From assembly GCA_019137255.1 (NCBI GenBank), contig WPDH01000124.1, positions 62,001 through 126,000 of the forward strand: 64,000 bases of DNA. Direction: 5' to 3'. The stretch's first letter is position 1. The number at the start of each line of letters is the position of its first letter. The notes beneath the pieces were generated by a model. The model made no database searches and was not told the DNA's origin. It saw only the letters and a program-made list of their open reading frames with translations. Source of the DNA: Corinectria fuckeliana (lineage: Eukaryota > Ascomycota > Sordariomycetes > Hypocreales > Nectriaceae). Both the position numbers and the translations under genes were made by a program. Shown here in pieces: positions 44,560 to 55,003 of this stretch.

Positions 44560-44875
44560 TAATGTCCAGTGCACTGGATGCGGTGCAGCAGGGATTCTAA
44601 TGAGGGAAATCTTGTAACAAAGGTTGAATGGCGATGGGATGGTGTGTTATCTGTAACGTGACGGCAGACATGTGGCCGAGCTGTCAAAGAAGTTTGGGAC
44701 GGTTTAAATACGGCTTGTGTGCCTAAATTACAATCCCTTTCTCAAATTCCAATTCTTTTGCTGAAAGTACAATGTCAGCTGCAGCAATAGTGCCTGGTTC
44801 TAGTGGTTCGGCTAGACAAAGTGCAAAACATCACGGCATAGATGCTTAGTCACAGAAAGATCGAGCTGAGGATTG
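44560..44875. other. upstream region of the 805-aa gene
   Basis: Contains the promoter of the minus-strand gene before the AT-rich block begins. No gene seen. Confidence 0.4.
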
Positions 44876-44879
44876 TTCT

Positions 44880-45900
44880 TAACTGCTATTAGAGTCTTCT
44901 AGTCTTATTATGCTAAGATACTACTATTTATTTATAACACAAGATATTACTATTAGTACTATACTTAGGTAAGTATAATATGTTTATTATATACCTTTTT
45001 AAGTATTATTTAGTTTTATAAGCCTTTCTTAATATCTTACTAGATAAAAGAAAGTAATATAGTAAATAATATATAAGAAAAAAACCTTATAAGATACTAT
45101 ACCTAGAACTATAAGATATAGTATCTATTTCCTAGTAAGTAACCTAATTAATAAAGTATTAATCTTAAATATTAAAGTATAACTTTATAATAGACCACCC
45201 TCTCTAACCTTAATAGCTTCTAAAAGCTTATCTAGCTAACACAATATAATAGCTATCTCTTATTAAGCTGACAAGCCAGGCTAACTTCCTTTAACACAAT
45301 CTCAAAACACCATCTTTAACACAAACAAAAACAGCAATATGACCACGATGCAAATCACCCGCTGTACCATTGCTACTACAGCTAGCCAGGAGTCAACCCG
45401 GATCACCCGACAAGACCAGATTCCTCGAGGAGATACAGGATGACACGAAGTCAGGCCCGTGGCTCGAAGAGCTGCTGGTCTGCGTGGAGCTGGTCTAGAT
45501 AGCCAGCTAAGGAGGCATTAAGGCATCCGTGGAAGAGTCATAGGGGTTTAGAAAAGTTAGATTCGGCGCAAAAGGTAAAGGGGTAAATAAGGTACAATAT
45601 AAAGCTTAATCAAACAAAGTTCTAATTAACAAGCCTTAAGACGTAAGATGCAATACGTGATAACACGGTAGAAAGCAACACACTAAGTTCCCTTATTAAG
45701 GGAAATAATAATATTATACTTTTAATTTACTTTTTTAAATATATTTCCTTACTTTTTTCAGTACTTATAAGTACTTATAGTCTTTTCTTACTACTTATAA
45801 GTACTTATTATAACTTAGTATATACGTATTAGTTATTTCTCTTTACTTATAAATACTTATAAGCACTTATAAGTACTGAGTTTAAAAAACTACTAAGAAT
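44880..45900. repeat. second RIP-like AT-rich block with a GC island
   Basis: TA-rich and CA/TG-poor over most of its length, like the block at the left end. A non-RIP island at about 45290-45560 keeps normal composition and a short open stretch (FLEEIQDDTKSGPWLEELLV) before a stop. I cannot identify the element. The right end merges into a TACTTATAAG repeat. Confidence 0.7.
45755..45885. repeat. palindromic TACTTATAAG tandem repeat
   Basis: At least six copies of 'tacttataag' or near variants ('acttataagtactta') occur in about 130 bp. The unit is close to self-complementary, so the region could form hairpins. It may be a RIP-altered end of a mobile element. Confidence 0.7.
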
Positions 45901-45904
45901 GCTA

Positions 45905-47700
45905 TATAGTGCTGTTTAAGTGGTCTGTCAGTTTCGATAGTTTACGGAAAATGAAAGCTTGGTGGTTTAGGCATATTAAAGGTAGTAAACGGTAAATTGA
46001 GTCCTGCACTTCAACCAGAATGGCTGTTTAAATTAAACCGCCCACGACTCTTTGAACTTCACTGCGATCTCTCTGTGCGTAGTCGCGTTTTAGGATTCGT
46101 GGCCTATATATCCGTAATGCATTTTTTAATCGACACAAACAAATGAAGTAACAGGGAACCCTGCCCTTGCTTCACCAACATCATTCTTTATGAACCCTTC
46201 TCAATCAGATTATCGCAGAGTTGTTCAACACATCGGGTAGCTTCCCCGAGATAGCTTGGAGGAGCGAAATGAGTCACCAGCATGGCTGTTTTTGTTCTCA
46301 CAATGCAGACTCTCTCCTCGGACTGATTTCCTAGGTTAGCCAATTTTCATGTTTCCTCATCGGCATTGGTGAAATACGTACTCGAATGCCATACAAACTT
46401 CACGAATCGGCTTTCACAGCGAGTAATTCTTGCCCGGCAACCTGAAAGTCATGCTTCTGTGCTTCCTGTAGAGCTGGCCCTGACCCAGAGCATTCAAGAA
46501 TTAATTTGATTTGTTGCTGTTCCTGGTCAGAGACCTAGCAAGCCCTGATGTCAGTCTTTCTGTAGACAATGTGCTCCAGAGGACAGAATCGTTACTAGAA
46601 ATCCCATTGAAGATGCCAGCACCTTGCTGCTATTCCTCTCGAAAACGATGATCTGGTCAACAGCACCGGATCCCAGTAAACTGAAGGTGTCAGGGCATGT
46701 TTAGCAACAGGTCTAAATTAGACCAAATTTCGGTAACGCAAACGCCAGAGGGGACTGAGCTTCACCTCGACTCCATGTACGCTTTTGAAGATTGTGAATA
46801 TGCCAAATCCACGTGAATGGCGCTGGCTAATGTAGTGGGTCACAGCCTTACCTTGTCAAGCCATGATTATTGGGGCTTTGTGGACGAAGTGGACTATTCC
46901 TGATAGAATGTCCAAAAGTATCACAGCAAAGGACCAACAACGTAAGGTGGAACAAAGGTGCAAGGCAGAATTAGAGCAACAGTTTTCGGGCTCTTGCGAC
47001 GCGGGCCTCTAAGGGTCAAATACGCCTCAGTCACCTGCAATCTATGTGGCGCTATCACCATCAGCTTTTCAATGCCGGCTCTGTCTTTTCTCCTCGGACT
47101 TCACCTCATATCATGGGGCGGGTAGGTGTAACATGGAAGTACCGTGCGATTCGAAAGTTCGCGCACTAAACGGTGGAATCTAAGACTCCGGGATTAGCGC
47201 CACAGCGCTCTGGACAGAACACAGTTGGGCAAAGCGTCAGATTATCTGTCCACGTGTGCAAGAAAGAAGCCCTTGGCTTTTCAGGCTTGTCTCAATGGGG
47301 TGCCATTGAGAGTGGCCGAACAGGTCCCTGTTGGCCCGGGGTTTATAGTAACATATGCAATCTTTACATATCAATCAGCCCATGGAAGGTAACACAGCTG
47401 AATCAACCTCTTATCATGATGATTCTTCTAGCGAACCGGGAAATCTGACCAGTAACGTAGTTTCAGGCCCCTATAATGTCACCGTGTGCTGCAAATTGAT
47501 GCAGTCATGCCCTGCCTGTGATTCAGCCTATTGCAGTAATGTCCTCTCTGTGGCTCTTTGTGGTATATTGATACCTCTAGAGCTCTATGTGTGCAGCTTT
47601 ACCTATTCCACGCCCACTTCTGAGCTGCTCTAGAAGTGGCTTACTTGCATAATACCTGGTTTAATCCAGAACTAGTGGTTTACGTTAATGGTTTCGAAAT
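45905..47700. other. gene-poor intergenic region
   Basis: GC content returns to normal but no supported gene is seen. A 91-codon open frame at 47173 has no recognisable content and is not accepted. Confidence 0.5.
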
Positions 47701-47702
47701 AA

Positions 47703-48732
47703 TCATTTCCCTCTGAACCAATTGAGATTTTGCGTCAGCGTTACGAGAAAGATTGCTCTTTTTCTCACAGGACTGTTGCCTCGATCTACTATTCTGGAAC
47801 GTCGAAAAGCCTACTTGACCTCTTGGGCTCTACTGGAGTTTTAAAACCTGGAACTGATAGCGTCGATGGCATTTTTGACGCTAGAAACGACGGTGCCGAC
47901 TTTCCTAGCGTTGGAGCTGGACCGGATCTCGAGAATCATACCGGGCTTGGATTGTTCGTCGAGAAAGCACACACGGAGTCATTCCATCTCGAATTTGCGC
48001 GTCACCATGTACTGTCGGACCTTGTTTCGAAACTAAAATCATGGGGCGACAACACTATGCTCTTGCCTCGGTCGATTCTTCGGAACAACACTCTTAACAA
48101 AGCTATCGGCATTCACGATGACCAAACGTTCCTCCGCTACGGAGAGTCAACCTCGGTGACAGCCTGGGTTCCTATCAGTGACATTTCACTGCAGGGGGGC
48201 GGCCTCATCTACCTCGAAGGGAGTAGGTACTGTTCTTGTCCCTATTAGTTACATTCTTACCGACGTATGCTCCTAGGCGACGAGCTGGTCCAAAAGATCG
48301 AGACAGCATTGGATGAGAGGCCGAAGAACCGTGGCATGACTGACGAAGAGCGACATAACGCTTACAATGCCAACATGATGTCGACTGGTTGGCTCAGACT
48401 AGGCCCCATTCAGTTTGCCAAGGACAACGGCGGGCGATGGCTGTTCACAGAGTATGAGGCTGGCGATGTCGTGCTTCACAAGCTGCATATGGTACAGTCA
48501 TACCGAGGATTAGTCTGTGCTGCCTTGTGGACTTGATCTTAGATCCATGCATCAACTATCAATCGTGATCCTGAGAACCCGATACGGCTTGGTACGGATC
48601 TCAGATTTGTGGATGCCTCGAAGCCCCACGATAAAGTAAGTATACTCATACACTATGCTGCGCTCTATCCATACTAATTGAAAACCTACTCAGCGATGGC
48701 TTTACCTATATCGATTCAACGATAATCTCTGA
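47703..48732 (+). CDS. PhyH-type 2-oxoglutarate/Fe(II) dioxygenase, 5' end unresolved
   Basis: Exon pieces ending at 48223, then 48277-48491, 48543-48635 and 48694-48732, join in frame. Iron ligands can be read: HDD in IGIHDDQTFLRYGE (HxD), and the distal His in HKLHMIHASTINRDP, with the Arg that binds 2-oxoglutarate in the following PIRLGTDLRF. TSVTAWVPISDISLQGGGLIYLEG is a typical phytanoyl-CoA-dioxygenase-like core. The start is unclear. An open frame begins after a TAA at 47700, but no ATG precedes the domain. A strong polypyrimidine acceptor ('ttttctcacag') ends at 47770, so a missed upstream exon is likely, unless the gene has lost its 5' part. A possible NGF-type lead-in just upstream lies in another frame. 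Fungal relatives hydroxylate secondary metabolites or lipids. Confidence 0.6.
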
Positions 48733-48739
48733 ATTGGAG

Positions 48740-49300
48740 CCTGTCAGTTAAGCTCTCGTGACGGACGATCGTGGTTGTACTTGGTAATAAGCTTGTGCAG
48801 TATAAGAGGTCTACGTAGTATCAAGAGTAACATATCACACGCGAATAATCGTTATTACACTAAATTTTATACGTAATTGATTTTAGTAACTCGATTTATC
48901 TTCCTTCACGTATTTCTTCGCTAGCAATGGAACGGACGAACAGTCCTTCAACGGGAAGGTGCCTTTGTTGATAGGTGGATAGCCACAGATGTGCTGGGAC
49001 GCGATGTTCCATCACATCTGTTGAAGTAGAGAGACTGCTAAGAGAGGCCGAACTTTTTAGTAATCTGAACTAATCAGTATGACGTTTTGTCAATCTGACC
49101 AACGTGAAACATTTCCCCCTAAAACTCCACCACGAGCTCCACCATGACGCTCATGTGGCCTGACTCTGATGAATTCTCTCATAGCATCCACTCATCTGCT
49201 CCATCATACATACTGCTCTGCTGGTGGTTCTTATTATATCCTTCGTTACCATGGAAACCACAGAGGAGCAAGCCACAGATACCCGCGCAAACATCGAGAA
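48740..49300. other. intergenic, no gene seen
   Basis: Between the dioxygenase and the GTPase relic. No supported open frame. Confidence 0.5.
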
Positions 49301-49308
49301 GCATACCT

Positions 49309-49625
49309 ATTAAGACCGTCACTATCGCTTTTCTGGGCAGCGGCGGGGTTGGCAAAGAGAGCATTAATTTTCGCCTCGTGCGACCTGCAGATTCATTTGA
49401 CCCAAATAGGGAATATGATCCCACTCTCGAACCTAGCGACTACCAAACGCAACTCACTGTTCAAGGCTGAGCAGCCGAGGGGTGCCAGGGAGATTTCGAC
49501 AGAGGAAGGCAAGAAGTTCAGTTCCAGCATTGGCGCTGAATTTCTTTCCATATCGGCCAAGACGGACATAGGCTGTAGCAAAGTGAATGCTGCGGCACCT
49601 GTGTGTCGTGCTCTGCTGTTTAGAA
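49309..49625 (+). pseudogene. Ras-like small GTPase relic
   Basis: The left part reads VTIAFLGSGGVGKESINFRLV, a P-loop (GxxxxGK) with the normal next Ser/Thr changed to Glu, and then YDPTLE, which resembles the effector (switch I) loop. The effector is followed almost at once, in a shifted frame, by REISTEEGKKFSSSIGAEFLSISAKTDIGC, the C-terminal guanine-binding SAK loop region of a Ras-family GTPase. The switch II DTAG loop and the NKxD region are missing. This is a gene with an internal deletion of roughly 50-70 codons. Confidence 0.7.
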
Positions 49626-49639
49626 TTCAGTCTGAGGAG

Positions 49640-50475
49640 CCAGCAGCAAAGCTGGGAGGTAGAAGAGGTTACAAGGGCAGCAGCGGAAGAGGTCTCGAGG
49701 CAAGGAGGGCGCCACTCAATTGGTCGTGTCTTTCATCATCTCAAGGATATTGGCAAGGGAGGGGCACCGAAGGAGAATTGAGCTCCCAACGTGAGAGTAA
49801 TCCATAGGCAGCGAATGATGGATACGCAGGTTATGTGGTAACGCTTTGAGTGCGATATTCAATGTCGGCCTTAACCCAGATTTCTTGTCGAAGAAGCATA
49901 GACTGCAATTAGGCAGACTATTTAAACGGCGGAGAATAGAGCCAGTACTTGTTTTAACTTCTGTTACGAGCTAGATTGATAAGCAACATGATGTTACTTC
50001 CAGTCGCCGTTTCCTTATTACTGTCATCCTTCCTCGGGACATCTTCTAGCACCTTGACGTACTCGTGGATATATTCACTCGCGGATATTAGATTCGACTC
50101 AAGCAGAAACCTGTCGTACATAGCATTTATTTGTAATTTAGTCTACTTCGTATAGATCTACCGATTTATAGGGGTTTGAATGCTGTGACTAGGCCCTGTC
50201 TTGACGCCTTCCCTAAGACGCCCCGCGCCTCGATAATTTCATATGAAGCTTGAACACGATGACTTATTTGCCCTCGGCTTCACCGAAAGAACAGGAGACT
50301 AGTTCACCTCGCTCCTTACTGAGCGACCTTCACACTGATACTGGAATTAACCTGTCGCTTTTCAGAGCAATGATGCACCCACGCTTCTTAACTGATGATG
50401 CCGCCACATGCACTACAGGAAGACGTTCCCGCCGAGAAAGAGTACACCTTACATGAGTAACATGGCGCCGAAGCC
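49640..50475. other. intergenic, no gene seen
   Basis: No open frame that can be supported. It contains the tail of the GTPase relic (Lys-rich but frame-broken) at the left end. Confidence 0.45.
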
Positions 50476-50480
50476 ACGCG

Positions 50481-51507
50481 ATGCGAGAGCACTGGAAGCA
50501 GCGGGAAAAACAACCACGGCATATTCTTCTGCCGACCCCTTCTGCGAGTGAAACTATGGACTCACAGCCCTCCATTGAAACAAGCGGTAGCTTCACGAAT
50601 AGCGCTCCTTCGGCAAGTGGAGAAATGCCACTTGAGAGTACTTGGATGAGCGGGATCCCCGGGCAAGCCTTTTCTGGCATGGATTTGGCGCTGGGGTCTT
50701 CCCGACCGAATCCCTTTAACAAGTTTCCTGTGAAGCTCACCAGCCAGCATCACAAACTTCTCCATCACTATGAGTTGAGAATACGGAAGAGTTGTTATCT
50801 TAGAGCTAACGGAAGATGCAGGGCTGAGCACCTACGCGGCAATGGTGTTCGGCGATCTCCACGTGCAAGCTTTCAACCCGATGCGCGACGTCTGGTGCCC
50901 ACTCGGTCTCTCCAACGCCGCATCCTTCAACGCCATCATGGCTCACTCAGCCGCGCATTTAGCACGCATGCAAGGCTACAGACGATCAAAAGAAGCACTT
51001 AGGTTCAAGGCTGAGGCGGTGCGGATAATCCAAACCTGGATGGCTAATCCGGAGCTGGCTCTGGGGGATGATGTTTTGGCTGCAGTGCTGCGCCTGTCGA
51101 CTTATGAAGTATGCCCGACCGAGTCCGTGGCAGAGAGAGGCTGATCTTTTGGCAGATGTAGAGGTACTGGGGGACTGAAGCCTGAATGGCGAGTTCATCA
51201 CACTGGCTTGGTAAACTTGATCCAGGCTCGGGGCGGTATCGAATCACTCCAGAGCAACTGGCGGCTTGAACTCACGACATTTCTGTTAGACTTACCATTT
51301 ATTTTCACTCTTGATAATACTGACTGTTCCCCTAGAGTATCCCTCATAAACGCTGTGCGGCTTCGCTTCGTGCCTACCCCACAAATAATCTTCACTAAAT
51401 TGACAACTACAGAGAGGTGCTGTCTGCTAGTAAATCGGATATCCTGCTGGAGGGTCGTTTTAGGTTTCCCGCACCGAGCGATAGAATGTCGGCATAGCCT
51501 GGTCTGA
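50481..51507 (+). pseudogene. fungal-specific transcription factor, frame-broken
   Basis: Starting at an ATG at 50481, a Ser/Thr-rich head leads to NPFNKFPVKLTSQHHKLLHHY, the usual start of the fungal_trans_2 regulatory domain. A second frame (from about 50790) continues AFNPMRDVWCPLGLSNAASFNAIMAHSAAHLARMQGYRRSKEALRFKAEAVRIIQTW...DDVLAAVLRLSTYE. A third frame (from about 51185) carries WRVHHTGLVNLIQARGGIESLQSNWRLELTTFL. The order matches a Zn2Cys6-family regulator lacking a visible zinc cluster. One or both frame changes might be unrecognised introns, but no GT-AG pair joins the first two parts cleanly, so I treat it as broken. Confidence 0.5.
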
Positions 51508-51660
51508 AGCAGAGCTATGTAAGTTCGAGGGCGGCGCTCAGTCCATAATCGCCGAGACTCTGGCTAGGGGCGTGAACCACCTTCATTATGCACATAAACA
51601 ATTTACTACCTGTGTGATTTTAGGCTTTTCAAGGGTCATTCAGGCTTCCTACTCAAAGTA

Positions 51661-51736
51661 GCCGCCAGCCTAGCTCAGTTGGAAGGGCATGCATCTTTCC
51701 TTTGCACACCCATTTTGACATCTTGACTCGACTCAG
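51661..51736 (+). pseudogene. tRNA-like / SINE-like relic with polymerase III boxes
   Basis: A perfect A box, TAGCTCAGTTGG (51671-51682), is followed 43 bp later by a degenerate B box, GACTCGACTCA (51725-51735; consensus GGTTCGANTCC). The acceptor and anticodon stems do not pair convincingly, so this is not a functional tRNA. It could be a tRNA pseudogene or the head of a tRNA-derived SINE. Confidence 0.35.
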
Positions 51737-51739
51737 CAA

Positions 51740-52320
51740 GCTGTTGCAGCAGCGCCTTCATCTATGATTCCTTCTATTACCTTCCCTTATTGAAAACCTT
51801 AGGCTTGGCCTACTAAAGTTTACCATCTTCTGATTGGTCTTTTCTAGTACGAGCGATGCCCATTTCTAATCCCACTTTTCCACCTCCCGGGTAGGCGTTT
51901 CTGTCTGGCCTTCGGTTTTTGCACTGACGTGCACCCCTCACCGGCAAAGATTGAATATTTTAAATTTGTGAATTGGGAGAATCAGTGAAATCTAGTGGCT
52001 GTGTTGTATAGTGCTGGGTATAGTATCTTATAGGGGGTTTTTATTGTGTATTATTCTGTTGCTTTCTTTATCTAAGTGGATATCGAGGAAGGCATATTTA
52101 AAAGCAAGCAATAGTAGGGGATAAAGTACCTAATCTCCTATAGCTGATACTTGTCACGCACGCAGCAAACGTCATTTATGCCCTTAGACATACTCTCCAA
52201 GATAAGCCAGTCAATTATGTACTGTAGATATTATTAATACACTAGTATAAGCTATAGTGGCGACATTTCGGCCAGTTTCGACAGGAGTGTCCACCGTGTG
52301 GAGGGCGTTTGATAAGACGA
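51740..52320. other. intergenic, no gene seen
   Basis: Lies between the tRNA-like relic and the 3' end of the peroxygenase gene. AT-rich at 51960-52250. Confidence 0.5.
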
Positions 52321-52323
52321 GTC

Positions 52324-53747
52324 TTAAAGAACGGATCCCGACATTTCAGCACCAGGGAATTTAAGTGGAATGCCTTCGTCGAAGCTCTTTCCGCCGACGG
52401 TCAAGTCCTTAAACGCCGGACAAGCAAGGTCCAAGATCGCCGCTCCGAGAGTCTCCGTGATTAGCTTTAGGGGCACCTCGAGGATGGAGAAGATGGTGGA
52501 TAAGGAGTTTGGTGCCACCGTCTTTACGACCTCGAAGACAAAGCACAGCAGATTGTTCCCTTCTAGGAGTTTGCTGAGGTTCAACACGCCACCGGTTAGA
52601 TCGCTGAGGTCGACGCCAGCAAAACTGTTGACTGCTCCGAGGTTTCCTCCGATGCTGAAAGTTGTTAGCATACCGATTCATCCCCTCAAAGATTCTATCA
52701 CACAAACATACCTTCCGAGCTCAGGATACTTTGCAACCAAGGCGAGTATGTCCAGGTTGAGGCTGACTAAGCCGTAGTCAACCGGCCTGCGATACCAGTT
52801 CTCCGGAATTCTCTCCCAGCCTCGTTTGTATGTGAGATTGCCCTCTTCGCCTTGCACAGCGAAGATGCTCTTCAATGTTTCCTTGTCTATGTATAGTCAG
52901 CATGGAACAACCCTTGCCACTGCGGGGCTGACTTACCTAGAGTGCCGGTTGGGTTCTCAGTAGAGTGGTTGGCGAACATGCGGCAAGCGAACAGGTAGCC
53001 TGCATTTCGAGCAACCATGCCAGTGAACGGCCCGTAGTAGAAGTTTGGGTTGGTCGCTACGGTCTCGTGGAAGCGAATCGCAGCTCGCTTTGCGAAGAGG
53101 TCGAAGTTGTAGTCGCCATCACCAGGTGACATGTCGTAAAGAGACTGGAACTGCTCCAGGACCATGGTGGAGGCATCTCCCGTGACGTACAGGTCGGCTC
53201 GAGTGTTGGACGAGTCACCCTCGATGATGTTGTGCGAGCCGTTGAGTCCTCTAGGTGTCCCTAGCAGTCCACCTAGATTCCCCAGAATATTCTGAGCGCC
53301 GCTGGCCGTAGCTCCGATGGAGAAACCCGGGTCAAGGGATAGAGGGTTCCCGACAAACACCGTGCCCATCGTGGCCAAGATGAGTCCGAGATCCAAGCCC
53401 ATTCCCCAAACCTGGTTGATGGCCGCGGTGACCTCGACCAGGCTTGTGACACCCTTTCGGCTGATGTAACCGTGATTCGACAACGCGTTCAAGCCAGGAC
53501 AGGGGCCCCGTTGAGCGCCATTCTCGAAGTCGGGCGGAATGAACTTGTGGTCGCCGGTGACCTCGATAGGAGTGGTCAAGGGATCGAATAGCAGCCTCTT
53601 CTCATGCGCCTCTCGGAAGGCATCAGCCACGTGCCCGGAGAGTTTCGAGGCCGCGCCTCCCGCGATGGACTCGCTGACGTACGAGGGGAAGCCATAGACG
53701 CCGCTACTAAAGCAGGGCAGGACCGAAAGGAGACAAAACCACTTCAT
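52324..53747 (-). CDS. secreted heme-thiolate peroxygenase (chloroperoxidase/UPO-like)
   Basis: Three exons (53747-52937, 52886-52712, 52654-52324) give 438 aa. Signal peptide MKWFCLLSVLPCFSSGVYG. P82-C83-P84 in RGPCPGLNALSNHGYI is the heme-thiolate ligand motif of the Peroxidase_2 family. E176-G177-D178 and R183 in HNIIEGDSSNTRADLY match the metal-binding and proton-shuttle motif (EGD...R) of long-type unspecific peroxygenases. Downstream are the HETVATNPNFYYGPF and ARNAGYLFACRMFANHS segments. At over 400 aa it has the size of the 'long' UPOs. These enzymes insert oxygen into unactivated C-H bonds using peroxide or halogenate, and they act outside the cell. Putative N-glycosylation sites (NGS, NHS) fit secretion. 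I used the ATG directly before the signal peptide; the frame is open another 57 codons upstream. Confidence 0.85.
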
Positions 53748-53749
53748 GA

Positions 53750-55000
53750 CGCCGTGGATAGCAAATGAGTGTAGCAAAGGGACAGGTGCGATGAAGGTTG
53801 AAAGAGCGGAATTGAAGACAGGTGAAAGATTGGAAATCGAAACGCTCCGCTTGGCCTGGCTTCGTATCGTGCAGTTTGGGCGAGTGCCGGAGCGGCTACC
53901 CGGCTCCCTGGTTGCCAAGATTGAGATCTTCTTGGGCTGCTTGACTCGGACTTGGGCTAACCTTGGTCTTGGGTCAAGACCGGTTCCGGAGAGATATCAA
54001 AACCGCAAATGACGTTGGTATCTGCAGGCTGCCCTGTCTGCCCCTGAACACTGCAGAAACAAAGAGGCATATCTTGCGCTGTCATGCTCACATAAGGCAA
54101 AGATCTTCAAGGAAGAACGTGTCGAGCAGAAACATCCTTACTCCTGAACGAACACCTCAGCCTGTACAGAAAGACACTAAGGGGATTTCAACGGGGCGTT
54201 AGCTCCTAATACCCCGGAGCCCTCGAATGCTACACTATTTCGACTAACAACTCAGCTCTCAACCCTTGACCCCTGCACAATTCGACTGCTATCCACCTCG
54301 ACTAAACTCAAATGGAAAAGCTGGAATGGCATCGATCGGCGTCCGAGTTCCCCGTGGCCCTAACTGTCGGGATGGGATGCCGTCGAGGCTAGAGAAATAC
54401 TGGATAGACTGGAAAGTTCGGCTAGCGATTAAGAAACCCTCACAGACAATCACCTCATAGCCCACTAATCAACCCGCAGAGTCAAAGTCAAACCAAGAGT
54501 GAATTCAAACCCCTGAGTCCTGATGAAGTTTCTTCCTGGAAGCTCAAATCGTACAGGCCTAACCTATCCTGTCAACCCACTCGCTAAGGCTGAGTGGCTG
54601 GTGCATAATTCATGCTACCTGGTATCCTTGATATTATTCCCCAAAAACAAGGCATCCCGGCCTATCCTCTTCACGCTGAAACCGCTAACATGGATCCCTG
54701 GAAGAACGCAATTCTTGACGTATGTGGAGAGGGAGGGTTGCATTGCTATGCAAATTGGCAAACCAACTCCCTCCCTGGTCCAGGTCTATTATCTTAGATC
54801 AAGCGGGAAAGCCTTGGCCGCTTAGGACATCCAGCGATAACCCTAAGTTCGGCATTTGGAGCGGCCCAACATCCCAACGCGGCATTAAGAGACTTTTGAG
54901 CAGTTCCTCATATCGTTCGGGATTCAACGGTCGCCTTCTCTTCGTCTTTCCCTCTTCGTTTTCTCTTTCCGGCTGTTGTTGCATCTTCGGCAATCGGGGA
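53750..55000. other. intergenic, promoters of divergent genes
   Basis: Upstream of the minus-strand peroxygenase and the plus-strand CFEM receptor gene. No supported open frame. Confidence 0.5.
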
Positions 55001-55003
55001 AGG

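Noticed and set aside
47173..47640. Two overlapping open frames near 47173-47633 as a possible first exon of the dioxygenase
   Set aside because: No PhyH lead-in motif and no clean GT-AG joint to the known exons.
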